From Aldehydirespirator sp965220645 (lineage in GTDB: Bacteria > Actinomycetota > Acidimicrobiia > Acidimicrobiales > Aldehydirespiratoraceae), in the NCBI GenBank assembly GCA_965220645.1, contig OZ244836.1, positions 372,001-436,000 of the forward strand: a stretch of DNA of 64,000 nucleotides. Direction: 5' to 3'. Made by a program: the position numbers and the translations under genes. Position 1 is the stretch's first letter. Every line of letters starts with the position of its first letter. This document shows, one piece after another, positions 8,818 to 17,335 of the stretch. Under the pieces are notes generated by a model. The model made no database searches and had not been told where the DNA came from. It saw nothing but the letters and a program-made list of their open reading frames with translations.

Positions 8818-11631
8818 CTACAGCGCGTATGCGGCCGCGACAGGCTTCAGGGGTCGGGCGTACCACAGGGGACGGCGCAGACCCCCGGGGCCGGGGGCGG
8901 GCCGGGTCATGGCCAGCCACTCGTGGTAGGCCTTGCGGGCCTCGGCGGTGTCCACCACCACGTCGCCGTAGGCGTCACCGGACTCAGCGGGACCCACCCG
9001 CACCCGCTGGTGCCAGCACTGCATGCCCGAGATCGGGTCGGGCTGCACGCAGAACGTGAGGTTCTGGTGCACGCCGGTGTCGCTCCACCAGATGCGCTCG
9101 GTGTCGGGATCGTCGCTGGCATGGCGCTCGGGGCCGCCCCGGCGGCGCAGACGCCACACCGTCCCGTCACTGGTGATGTCGGCGTCGCCGCCTGCCCACG
9201 AGCCGCCACTGGCGGCATCGAGGCGCCAGCGACCCATGTGATGCGACGCGGCCACCACTCCGGGGCGGATCCCCTCGGTGCGCCACGCGCCGATCACGAA
9301 GTGGCCGATGCGGGTGGTGATCCGCACCAGGCCGTTGACGGCGATGCCGAGAGCCTCGGCGTCTTCGGGGTGGATCCACAGCGGGTGGCGATGGCTCAGT
9401 TCCGACAACCATTTGCTGTTGCCCGAGCGGGTGTGGATCAGCGTCGGGATGCGGAACGTGGGCAGCAGGATCCGCTCGTCGCCCTCGAGGTCGAGGTTCT
9501 CCCAATGCACATGGGACGGGATCCACGAAGGCGTGGCGTACTCGGGCCAGCCCCAGTCGGCCAGCGTCTGGGAGTACAACTCGAGCTTGCGCGACGGGGT
9601 GGGAAACCCCTCGCGGGGTGTTCCGTCCACCTCGACCGCGGGCGAGCCGTCACCCAGTCCCGCCACCTTCAGGCCGGCCAACTCCTCGGGCGCACCCGAC
9701 CACGCTCCCGGCGTACCGGGACGGCGGAAGACACCCGCCTCGTCGACCTCGCAGCCTGCCAGCGCAGCCGGGTCCACCTCGCGCTCATACGGCTGGTACA
9801 TGTCGCCATCCAACGCGTAGGCGCCCCGGTCGCGCATGAACTCCAGCGGAGTCTGCCCCGCCGCGGCCGCGTCGACGGCCAGGCCGGGCACGCCCTCGAA
9901 CATGGTCGAGTAGTACTCGTCCACCGACATGGGGGTCTCAGGGTGCTCGGGGCTCTCGAACCAGCGCCGGATGCCCAGCGAGCCGTCGGGATCGATGCGC
10001 CACGACAGCTCGATCCAGAACTCGTTCTCCTCCCACACCTCGCCCGGGTTGAACTCGTGGGTGCGGGAGGTGTGGGTCACGGCGTCGCCGCGGATCTCGG
10101 CGTAGCGGCGCAGCACCGGCTGGCGGAAGCCGATCCAGCGGCCGGCGTGGGTCTCGAAGCTGGCCACGTCGTGGCGCTCGGCGCCCACCCCCATGGGCAG
10201 CACGTAGTCGGCGAACACGGACGTCTCCGACCAGGTGGGCGTGAGCGCCACATGGCATCCCACCTTGTCGGGATCCATGAGAGCCTCCAGCCAGCTGAAC
10301 CCGTCCGGGTTGGTCCACACCGGGTTGTACACCCGGCTGAAGTACACATCGAGACGGCCCCGGCCCTCGTGAAGGAAGTGCGGAAGCAGGATGGACATCT
10401 CGTGGTGGGCCAGCGGGTACTCGCGGGGCCAGCTGAGCTCGTTCCATTGCTGCACCGGCCCCGGGCCCGCCGGGTGGGGCGCCTTGTACTTGTTCCACCC
10501 GTTGCCGGTGGTGCCGCCCACCGTGCCCACCGAGCCGGTGAGCACGTTGAGGAAGAACAGGCACCGGGCCGTCTGCCAGCCGCCCAGGTTGCCCGCGGCC
10601 GCGGCCCGCCAGTTGTGGGAGGCGAACTTCGTCGGGTGGGCGCCGATTATCCGGGCAACCTCGGTGATCTGGGCCCCAGGCACACCGCAGACCCGCTCGG
10701 CCTCCTCCGGTGTGTAGGCCGCGTAGTCCTCCAGCAGGGCCGGCCCCACCGACTCGAAGGCGACCGGCCGCTGTGGATGGCACCGGCGCAGGTACGTCTC
10801 CCAGTTGGTCCAACGCCGCACGAAGTCGCGCTCCCAGTTGCCGTCGGCCAACAGCAGGCGGGCAATGGCCAGCAGCAGGAACGGCTCGGTGCCGGGCCAC
10901 GCCGGCAGCCAGAAGTCGGCCTTGGCGCCGGTGTTCGACAGCCGGGGGTCTACACAGATCACGGTCGCGCCCTGGCCCTGGGCCTCGATGATGCGTTGGG
11001 CGTGGGGGTTGAAGTAGTGACCCGCCTCCAGGTGCGACGAGATCAGGAAGATCACCTCGGCGTGGGCGAAGTCCGACGACGGGCGGTCGTGACCCATCCA
11101 GCTCTGGTAGCCGATGCGAGCGTTGGAGCTGCAGATGTTGGTGTGGCTGTTGTGGCCGTCCACGCCCCAGCACTGCAGCACCCGCTCGGCGTAGCCGTCC
11201 TCGCCGGAACGGCCCACGTGGTACATGACCTCGTTGTGGCGGCCCTCGGCGATGGCGGCCCGGATGCGGCCGCCGATGTCGTCGAGGGCCTCGGACCAGC
11301 TCACCCGCTCCCATTGTCCGCCGCCCCGCTCCCCCGCCCGGCGCAGCGGGTGCAGGATCCGCTCGTGGTCGTCGATCTGGTTGAGCGTGGCCGGGCCCTT
11401 GGCACAGTTGCGGCCCCGGCTGGCCGGATGCAGCGGGTTGCCCTCCACACGGTCGATTCGCCCGGTGGCGTGGTTGACGTGGCACACCAGGCCGCAGGCC
11501 GCTTCACAGTTGAAGCAAGTGGTGGGCACCAGCGTGTGGTGGTGCTCGACCCGGCGGGGCCAGGCCTTGGCGTCGAGGCTGACCGCGTCGTGCCAGGTCT
11601 CGTGCGGGGGATAGCTGTGCAGTTCGGCCAC
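8818..11631 (-). CDS. Molybdopterin oxidoreductase catalytic subunit (CISM family)
   Basis: A 937-residue member of the DMSO reductase superfamily. Residues 39-76 hold the N-terminal [4Fe-4S] motif C39-x2-C42-x3-C46-x29-C76. A candidate molybdenum-ligand region reads TNICSSNARIGYQ. The C-terminal quarter has the MopB binding domain (RIPTLIHTRSGNSKWLSELSHRHP). It should oxidise or reduce a small substrate and exchange electrons with the Fe-S/NrfD protein encoded 13 bp upstream. GTG at 11631 has an AGAAGGA ribosome-binding site; the frame stays open to 11832 but that extension overlaps the upstream gene. No Tat signal is seen, so a cytoplasmic position is likely. Substrate is not identifiable. 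Confidence 0.88.
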   Translation of the reverse strand: MAELHSYPPHETWHDAVSLDAKAWPRRVEHHHTLVPTTCFNCEAACGLVCHVNHATGRIDRVEGNPLHPASRGRNCAKGPATLNQIDDHERILHPLRRAGERGGGQWERVSWSEALDDIGGRIRAAIAEGRHNEVMYHVGRSGEDGYAERVLQCWGVDGHNSHTNICSSNARIGYQSWMGHDRPSSDFAHAEVIFLISSHLEAGHYFNPHAQRIIEAQGQGATVICVDPRLSNTGAKADFWLPAWPGTEPFLLLAIARLLLADGNWERDFVRRWTNWETYLRRCHPQRPVAFESVGPALLEDYAAYTPEEAERVCGVPGAQITEVARIIGAHPTKFASHNWRAAAAGNLGGWQTARCLFFLNVLTGSVGTVGGTTGNGWNKYKAPHPAGPGPVQQWNELSWPREYPLAHHEMSILLPHFLHEGRGRLDVYFSRVYNPVWTNPDGFSWLEALMDPDKVGCHVALTPTWSETSVFADYVLPMGVGAERHDVASFETHAGRWIGFRQPVLRRYAEIRGDAVTHTSRTHEFNPGEVWEENEFWIELSWRIDPDGSLGIRRWFESPEHPETPMSVDEYYSTMFEGVPGLAVDAAAAGQTPLEFMRDRGAYALDGDMYQPYEREVDPAALAGCEVDEAGVFRRPGTPGAWSGAPEELAGLKVAGLGDGSPAVEVDGTPREGFPTPSRKLELYSQTLADWGWPEYATPSWIPSHVHWENLDLEGDERILLPTFRIPTLIHTRSGNSKWLSELSHRHPLWIHPEDAEALGIAVNGLVRITTRIGHFVIGAWRTEGIRPGVVAASHHMGRWRLDAASGGSWAGGDADITSDGTVWRLRRRGGPERHASDDPDTERIWWSDTGVHQNLTFCVQPDPISGMQCWHQRVRVGPAESGDAYGDVVVDTAEARKAYHEWLAMTRPAPGPGGLRRPLWYARPLKPVAAAYAL

Positions 11632-11644
11632 GACGCGATTCCTT

Positions 11645-13159
11645 CTATGACAGCGGGACGGACTGGCCCGCCCGCACGAAGCTGTCCTCGTAGAACCACA
11701 TGCCCGCCAGAGCAGCCAGCCCCGCGATAGCGGGTAGCGCCGCGCCCGTGCCGGCCGCGAGCGCGATGGCGGTCGCGGCTCCGGGCAGGACCAGACCGAG
11801 GACCACCCCACCGGCCCAGAAGCGACGGGCATAGCGGCCGCGTGTCATGACATCCACGGCCGCCTCTACGTGAGCGGTGCCTCGAGACGCCACCTCGGCG
11901 GAGATGAGCACCGCGCTGGCCAGGATCCCGCCCAGCATCATCCAGCGCACAGCGGCCGCGTCGGGGATCTCCATGGCCAAGTCCGCAAGCGAGTAGGCCG
12001 CGCCTCCGGCCACCGCGGCCTGGGCCAGCAGTGTCGGCAGCAGCAGCGGCGTCTGCCACAGATCGCGGCCCTCGCACTGGCCGAACAGGAAGGCGGTATA
12101 GCCCGCGGTGGCGGCTGCCAGTAGAACAACCGGAATGGCCAACCCCTGCAGAGCGCCCTCAGAGCCGGCGGCACCGGCCACGAACCACGCCGCGCACACG
12201 GCCGCGAACGCTCCGAGCACCCATGCGCCCTTGACCAGCCAGGAGCGGCGGTTGCTACGGGTGAGCAGGTAGTAGAAGCGCTCCGGCCGGCGCAGGTCCC
12301 CAACCAGCAGGCCGCCCGTGACCGCGAGGAAGATCATCGCGACCACTGGAGGCATTACTCCCACCGCCGCCTGCGAGCCGCTGTGGCCCAGTAGCGCCAG
12401 CAGGGCGGCCACTGCCATCACACCCGCGGCGATCGCCTTGGTGACGAGATAGCTCGACACCTTGGCCTTCCAGGTCATCTCGTGGGCGGTGGTGTAGGCG
12501 GTGCGAGCCACCACGCCGTGGCCGTCGGGCTCGGCCGTCGGATGCTGCGGCGTGGTGTCGGCCCAGATCATGCCGTCGGCCGCGATGGCGGTGCGCAGCG
12601 GATCCAGCGAGGCCTGATCAGCGCCGCGGTAGTACACCTTGGGCAGGGTCTGCTGCTCCGGGGCCCGCACCGCAGTGTCGCTGCGGGCGATGATCCTGGT
12701 GGTCTCGTCGTTCGGATCGTCGAGGTCGGCCACCTTGATGGCGTGGGTGGGGCACACCACCACGCAGCTCGGCTCGAGGCCCTGCTCGATGCGGTGGTTG
12801 CAGAAGTTGCACTTGTTGGCGGTGTTGGTGGCCGGGTTGATGTAGATGGCGTCGTAGGGGCAGGCGTTCATGCACCCCTTGCAGCCGATGCAGTTGCTGT
12901 CATCGAAGTCGACCACGCCGTTGGCCGCCCGGAACAGCGCTCCGGTGGGACAGATGGTGATGCAGGGCGCGTCGTCGCATTGGTTGCAGCGCATCACCGA
13001 GAAATGCCGGTTGACGTTGGGGAACGAGCCGGTCTCGATGTACTTGACCCAGGTGCGGTTCACGCCGAGAGGAACATCGTGCTCGCTCTTGCACGCGACC
13101 GTGCAGGCGTGACAGCCAATACAGCTGTCGCTATCCAGCAGGAACCCGAGCCGAGTCAC
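11645..13159 (-). CDS. Fused four-cluster ferredoxin / NrfD-like membrane subunit
   Basis: A 504-residue fusion. Residues 1 to about 180 are a DmsB/PsrB-type ferredoxin with four Cys groups: CIGCHACTVACKSEH (C13, C16, C19, C23), CNQCDDAPCITICP, CIGCKGCMNACP and CNFCN...CVVVCP. From about residue 235 onward is a membrane domain with about eight hydrophobic helices, resembling NrfD/DmsC quinone-reactive subunits. It would shuttle electrons between the quinone pool and the molybdoenzyme encoded next. GTG at 13159 is chosen as start; it lies in a 44-bp tandem repeat that also duplicated the first codons upstream. The two modules are normally separate proteins. Confidence 0.85.
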   Translation of the reverse strand: MTRLGFLLDSDSCIGCHACTVACKSEHDVPLGVNRTWVKYIETGSFPNVNRHFSVMRCNQCDDAPCITICPTGALFRAANGVVDFDDSNCIGCKGCMNACPYDAIYINPATNTANKCNFCNHRIEQGLEPSCVVVCPTHAIKVADLDDPNDETTRIIARSDTAVRAPEQQTLPKVYYRGADQASLDPLRTAIAADGMIWADTTPQHPTAEPDGHGVVARTAYTTAHEMTWKAKVSSYLVTKAIAAGVMAVAALLALLGHSGSQAAVGVMPPVVAMIFLAVTGGLLVGDLRRPERFYYLLTRSNRRSWLVKGAWVLGAFAAVCAAWFVAGAAGSEGALQGLAIPVVLLAAATAGYTAFLFGQCEGRDLWQTPLLLPTLLAQAAVAGGAAYSLADLAMEIPDAAAVRWMMLGGILASAVLISAEVASRGTAHVEAAVDVMTRGRYARRFWAGGVVLGLVLPGAATAIALAAGTGAALPAIAGLAALAGMWFYEDSFVRAGQSVPLS

Positions 13160-13242
13160 ACAACACCCCTGTCGCTGTCCAGCAGGAACCCGAGCCGAGT
13201 CACACAACACCCCTGTCGCTGTCCAGCAGGAACCCGAGCCGG
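13135..13242. repeat. 44-bp tandem repeat (about 2.5 copies) over the start of the Fe-S/NrfD gene
   Basis: Two full identical units occupy 13135-13178 and 13179-13222, and a third partial unit 13223-13242. On the minus strand each unit includes a ribosome-binding-like AGGGGTG, a GTG and the codons for VTRLGFLLDSD. Because 44 is not a multiple of three, the extra copy starts a separate 15-codon frame (13203 down to 13156) whose TGA overlaps the real GTG start by two bases. Confidence 0.9.
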
Positions 13243-13246
13243 ACCA

Positions 13247-13867
13247 TTACGCAGCGGCGTCGCGAGCGGTGGAGTTGCGGGACAGTCGCTCGATGCCGGC
13301 GCACAGCAATTCGATGAGGTGCCGGAACGTGTCCTCGGGATCGTGGGGCAGCGGATGGCCGTCACCCGACTCGAGGTGGCTGAACCCGTGGAAGGCGCTG
13401 CGCAGGGTGCGGGCGGCGTGAACTCGGTGCTCGTCGGTGAGATCGTAAGACCGCAGAGCCTGGCCCACCACGGCCAGCACCTGCTCCACCGCATCCTCCA
13501 ACTCGGGATCACCGGCACAGGGGTAGCGGTCTGTGGCGGCGTAGATGCCGGGATGGTCCCGGACCATGGCTCGCCAGGCGTGGCCCACCGCGGCCACCGC
13601 GTCCTCCCCGGCCAGCCCTACGGCCGAGTCGGCCAGACTCTTGGCCAGGATCTCCCGACCCAGGAGGCTCAGGCTTCGAATGAGGTCGTCGTAGCCGCCC
13701 ACATGGCGATAGAGCGCGGGCTGGCGAACGCCGAGGGTGTCGGCCACCCGGGTCAGGGTCAGCTTGTCGAGGCCGTCGTCGTCGGCGATCCGCGCTGCGG
13801 CCGTGATCACCGTCTCGCTGTCCAGCGATCGCCGGGTCGAGCCTGATCTAGCGTCACGCAGGGTCAC
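13247..13867 (-). CDS. TetR-family transcriptional regulator
   Basis: 206 residues with an N-terminal TetR helix-turn-helix: VITAAARIADDDGLDKLTL followed by RVADTLGVRQPALYRHVGG, the classical TetR recognition block. The C-terminal part resembles the WHG-type ligand domain (HPGIYAATDRYP). GTG at 13867 is preceded by GGGAGA; a longer frame to 13915 has no better start. Located between pta and the Fe-S/NrfD gene on the same strand, it may control the molybdoenzyme genes downstream; the ligand is unknown. Confidence 0.85.
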   Translation of the reverse strand: MTLRDARSGSTRRSLDSETVITAAARIADDDGLDKLTLTRVADTLGVRQPALYRHVGGYDDLIRSLSLLGREILAKSLADSAVGLAGEDAVAAVGHAWRAMVRDHPGIYAATDRYPCAGDPELEDAVEQVLAVVGQALRSYDLTDEHRVHAARTLRSAFHGFSHLESGDGHPLPHDPEDTFRHLIELLCAGIERLSRNSTARDAAA

Positions 13868-13936
13868 ACGTTCTCTCCCAGACCGTCCAATCGCTCGGCT
13901 CTCGCCTGGCGGCAAGTTAGCAGGTATAGCACGACG

Positions 13937-14854
13937 TTAGGGCTGGTTGCGGTGCCGTGCAGACTCGCAGGCCGCGATGACGGCCACGTTGACGATGTCC
14001 TCGGCGTCACATCCCCTCGACAGATCGTGGATCACGCCGGCGGTGCCCTGCAGCAGCGGTCCGAAGGCACGGGCGCCAGCCAGGCGCTGCGTGATCTTGT
14101 AGGCGATGTTGCCCGAGGACAGATCCGGAAACACGAAGACGTTGGCCCGACCCGCCACCGGTGATCCCGGGGACTTCGATTCAGCCACCGTCGCGTCCCA
14201 TGCCGCGTCGAACTGCAGCTCGCCGTCCACGGCCAGCGACGGGGCCCGGCTGCGCACGATCTCGGTGGCCGACCGGACCAGCTCCACCCGGGGACCGTCG
14301 GCGCTGCCCTTGGTGGAGTACGACAGCATCGCCACCCGCGGCTCTTCAGCCGCCAGTGTCTCGTGGGTAGCCGCGCTCGAGATGGCGATCGACGCCAACT
14401 GGTCCGCATCAGGCTCAGGAACGACCCCGCAGTCGGCGTAGGTCACTGCGGTGCCGTCGGGCAGCACCAGCAGGAAGCAGCTGCTAACGATGTCGACGCC
14501 GGGAGCCAGGCCGATGCAGAACAGCGCGGACCTGACCACATCTCTGGTGGGCCGGTCGGCGCCGGCCACGCAGGCGTCGGCCTCGCCGGCGGCCACCATG
14601 AGGGCAGCCACATGAAGCGGATCGTCCAGATCGATGCGCTCGCGCCAGGGCGAAGCCTCAGCCTGCGCCTGGACCGCAACCGAGCGGAACGCACCGGCGT
14701 CGTCCAACAACACTGGAACGGCCAGACCGTCGGCGTCCAGGTGCCGGGCCGCGGCCACGGCCCGCTCGTCCTGCCCGTCGGCAAGCACCACTCGCTTGCG
14801 AGAGGATCGCGCCGCCGACCGCCACCGCTCGACGACCGGGATGCGATCAAACAC
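13937..14854 (-). CDS. pta: Phosphate acetyltransferase
   Basis: A 305-residue member of the phosphate acetyl/butyryltransferase family, the short single-domain form. It interconverts acetyl-CoA plus phosphate and acetyl phosphate plus CoA. Family segments visible are DACVAGADRPTRDVVRSAL, the ADCGVVPEPDADQLA block and FVFPDLSSGNIAYKITQRL. It starts 3 bp after the stop of the TauA-like gene. In taurine degradation Pta converts the acetyl phosphate made by sulfoacetaldehyde acetyltransferase to acetyl-CoA, which fits the adjacent aminotransferase and TauA-like genes. Confidence 0.9.
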   Translation of the reverse strand: MFDRIPVVERWRSAARSSRKRVVLADGQDERAVAAARHLDADGLAVPVLLDDAGAFRSVAVQAQAEASPWRERIDLDDPLHVAALMVAAGEADACVAGADRPTRDVVRSALFCIGLAPGVDIVSSCFLLVLPDGTAVTYADCGVVPEPDADQLASIAISSAATHETLAAEEPRVAMLSYSTKGSADGPRVELVRSATEIVRSRAPSLAVDGELQFDAAWDATVAESKSPGSPVAGRANVFVFPDLSSGNIAYKITQRLAGARAFGPLLQGTAGVIHDLSRGCDAEDIVNVAVIAACESARHRNQP

Positions 14855-14857
14855 GAA

Positions 14858-15796
14858 CTAGCTCACAGCTTCGAGGAAACGGGTGTCAACGAAGGCGTCG
14901 TAGGCAGGCAGCGCGAACTCGAGCTTGCCCTGGGCAGCGAGGAACTCCATCTGCTCCTTCATCACCTGCTGCGCGGTGCCGCCGAGCCAGGCTTCGGACA
15001 GCTGCACGTCCTTGGAGGGAAAGGTGAACGCGTCCAGCAAGGCGATGGCGGCATCGCGGTCCATGGCGGCTTCCTCCGCGATGATGTCGATGAGCGGCGA
15101 TCGGTCGTCGTTGTAGGCCCGGTTGGCGTCCTCGGTCACCTGCAAGAACCCGGTGATGATGTCGGGGTACTCGGCCGCGAACATGCCGACGGTGGAGATG
15201 ACGCCGAACACACGGCCGCCGATGATCTCCTGCTCAGCGCCGGGCATCACTGCGTCCCCACCAGCGACGATCACGTCGTCTGACGACACCCCGACCGCCA
15301 CCCCAACCAGCAACAGATCCGAACCATCCGTCACGGTGCTCGCGAACGAAATCAGATCCTGTGAGTAGGCGATGTCGATGTCGCCGGCCACCATGGCCCG
15401 GGCCATGTCGCCACCCGACGCGAACGAGATCCAGTTCACCGTCAGACCCAGAGCCTCGTCATAAGTCTTCTCGGCCTGGGCCACTTGATTCGCCGTCGGC
15501 CACTTCAAGAAGTAGGCCACATTCAGCTCATCCGGGATCATCTCCTCGGCAGGAACCGTGGTAGGCGCTACGCCGGAGTCTTCGACTTGCTCGGGGACGC
15601 TGGTGTCGACACTCGACTCGTCAAGCACCTCCTCCTTGTCGGTGGGAGCAGTGATGGGCTGACTCTCGGGCTGAACCTCGGCGGTCTCTCCTTCACCTGT
15701 ACCTGCCGCTGACTCGGTCAGCTCGTCGCCACTGCACGAAGCCACGACGAAGCCAAGCGCCATGAGCACCATGAGCACAGTCAGGAGTCGCTTCAT
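14858..15796 (-). CDS. TauA-like ABC transporter substrate-binding lipoprotein with an internal deletion
   Basis: 312 residues. A lipoprotein signal peptide ends in VVASC with the lipid-anchored Cys at about residue 21; an acidic linker reaches about residue 88. The binding domain begins LNVAYFLKWPTANQVAQAEKTYDEA and matches taurine/nitrate-type binding proteins up to VGVAVGVSSDDVIVAGGDA, but then jumps directly to the late segment VFGVISTVGMFAAEYPDIITGFLQV. By comparison with E. coli TauA about 75 residues, essentially domain 2, are missing with no frameshift (junction near 15235-15262). Ligand binding by the usual two-lobe cleft is therefore doubtful. An AAGGAA site precedes the ATG. No TauB or TauC gene is in the window. 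Confidence 0.8.
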   Translation of the reverse strand: MKRLLTVLMVLMALGFVVASCSGDELTESAAGTGEGETAEVQPESQPITAPTDKEEVLDESSVDTSVPEQVEDSGVAPTTVPAEEMIPDELNVAYFLKWPTANQVAQAEKTYDEALGLTVNWISFASGGDMARAMVAGDIDIAYSQDLISFASTVTDGSDLLLVGVAVGVSSDDVIVAGGDAVMPGAEQEIIGGRVFGVISTVGMFAAEYPDIITGFLQVTEDANRAYNDDRSPLIDIIAEEAAMDRDAAIALLDAFTFPSKDVQLSEAWLGGTAQQVMKEQMEFLAAQGKLEFALPAYDAFVDTRFLEAVS

Positions 15797-15830
15797 TCTG
15801 TTCCTTGCATCTCGGTGGATGCTTGGAGTC

Positions 15831-17204
15831 TTATTGATTCGAGGTCTTCAGCCAACCGCCCAAGCGGTCGAGCACTTGGTCGAGACGACCCAGCAGGTCG
15901 TCGATCACGGATTCATCGGCCACCAACGGCGGCGACACGGCGAGCATCACTGCGCCCCTGCCGTCGGGCCGCACCAGCACGCCTGCAGTACGCACCCACC
16001 GGTCGAGCAGCCCGCCCGGGAGCAGTTCGGCGACCTCAGAATCGTTGAGGTCCACCCCCGAGGCACGATCACGCATCAGTTCGACGGAATAGAAGTAGCC
16101 GGTGCCCCGCACGTCCTTGACGCAGGAATGAGCCTCCATCAGCGCCCTCAGGCCCTCGCCGAGACGGTCCTCGTTGGCCAGGACGCCCGCGAAGACGTCC
16201 TCATCGCGCATGGCAGTCATGTTGGCCACTGCCACCGCAGTGGCCACCGGATGGCCGCCGAAGGTGGAGCCGTGGACATACATGGCCAGCGGCGAGTCCC
16301 ACACCCGATCCACGAGCGGTCCGCGCACGACAATCCCCCCGAGGGGCTGGTACGCGCTGGTGACCCCCTTGGCGAAGGTGATCATGTCGGGTTCGGCACC
16401 GAAGCGCTCACTGCCGAACCAATGGCCCAGCCGCCCGAACGAATTGATGACCTCGTCGGCGCAGAGAAGCACGCCGTAGTCGTCGCAGATGCGGCGCAAC
16501 TCCTGCCAGTATCCCTCGGGCGGAACGAGCGCCCCCCGACCGTTCTGCACTGGCTCGGCTATGACCATGGCCACGGAGTCGGGACTCGCAGCAACGATCG
16601 CCTCCTCGATGGCTTGCACGCAGTCGAGTTCCCGGGCGGGGCGGCCGGCCCCAGCGGTGCATTCCAGCGTGTTGGGTACTCGGAGCACGTTGTCGGCGAG
16701 CATCGGCAGGAACGGGTCCCGGAAGTTGGGGATGCCCGTGAGCGACAGGGCGCCCAGGGTCGTGCCGTGGTAGGCCCACCGGCGGGCTACCACCTTGTGG
16801 CGGCCCTCGTCGCCGTTGGCGAGGTGATAGCAGCGAGCGAACTTCAGAGCCGATTCCACCGCCTCTGATCCCGAGCTGACAAAGAACACCCGGTCGAGGT
16901 CCGCCGGCGCGACCGCGGCGATCATCGACGCTGCCTGGATTGCCGAAGGGTGCGCCATCCCCCAGTTCGGGTAGAACGCCAGCTTGTCCATCTGCTTGGA
17001 AGCTGCCGCGGTGAGATCGCTGCGACCGTGGCCGAGATTGGTGCAGAACAGGCCGGCGAGGGCGTCCAGGTACTGGTTCCCGTCAACGTCCCACACGTAG
17101 CAGCCCTCGCCGCGGTCGATCACCACCAAGTCGTCACGACGCCACGCGTCACCGCTCGTGAAATGGGGCAGCAAGTGATCCCGAGCTCGCTCCCGGTCCC
17201 CCAT
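15831..17204 (-). CDS. Class III PLP-dependent aminotransferase, probably taurine--pyruvate aminotransferase
   Basis: A 457-residue fold-type I aminotransferase. The PLP lysine is in DMITFAKGVTSAYQPLGG; earlier signatures are FVSSGSEAVESALKFAR and the ADEVINSFGRLG block with the PLP-ring aspartate. The family moves amino groups from omega-amines to pyruvate or 2-oxoglutarate. Position next to a TauA-like protein and Pta suggests taurine as donor, giving sulfoacetaldehyde, but beta-alanine or polyamine specificity is not excluded. ATG at 17204 has an AGGAGG site 7 nt upstream. First gene of a leftward run through tauA and pta. Confidence 0.85.
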   Translation of the reverse strand: MGDRERARDHLLPHFTSGDAWRRDDLVVIDRGEGCYVWDVDGNQYLDALAGLFCTNLGHGRSDLTAAASKQMDKLAFYPNWGMAHPSAIQAASMIAAVAPADLDRVFFVSSGSEAVESALKFARCYHLANGDEGRHKVVARRWAYHGTTLGALSLTGIPNFRDPFLPMLADNVLRVPNTLECTAGAGRPARELDCVQAIEEAIVAASPDSVAMVIAEPVQNGRGALVPPEGYWQELRRICDDYGVLLCADEVINSFGRLGHWFGSERFGAEPDMITFAKGVTSAYQPLGGIVVRGPLVDRVWDSPLAMYVHGSTFGGHPVATAVAVANMTAMRDEDVFAGVLANEDRLGEGLRALMEAHSCVKDVRGTGYFYSVELMRDRASGVDLNDSEVAELLPGGLLDRWVRTAGVLVRPDGRGAVMLAVSPPLVADESVIDDLLGRLDQVLDRLGGWLKTSNQ

Positions 17205-17231
17205 CCATGCCTCCTCGCGTTCTTGCGCGAT

Positions 17232-17281
17232 GTTAGACCGATTTGATTAGAGAGTACAACAAGAATGAGAGTATGTCTAAC
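17232..17281. promoter_or_regulatory. Inverted repeat upstream of the aminotransferase gene, candidate operator
   Basis: GTTAGAC at 17232-17238 and GTCTAAC at 17275-17281 are perfect inverted arms separated by an AT-rich 36 bp. They lie in the 131-bp gap between the aminotransferase start and the end of the 2-hydroxy acid dehydrogenase gene, 28 bp upstream of the aminotransferase ATG. The AT-rich spacer is a plausible promoter. The regulator is unknown. Confidence 0.45.
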
Positions 17282-17335
17282 CGACCGCGGCCGCGCCAGG
17301 ACCCGCCGTCGTGTCCGTCGAATCCCTGGAAGGGA

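Noticed and set aside
8584..11730. A 1048-codon open frame on the plus strand
   Set aside because: It is antisense to the molybdopterin oxidoreductase, whose Fe-S and MopB motifs are clear; long shadow frames are expected at this GC content.
13135..13242. Short regular repeats suggesting a CRISPR array
   Set aside because: Units are contiguous without spacers and include coding sequence; no cas genes occur in the window.
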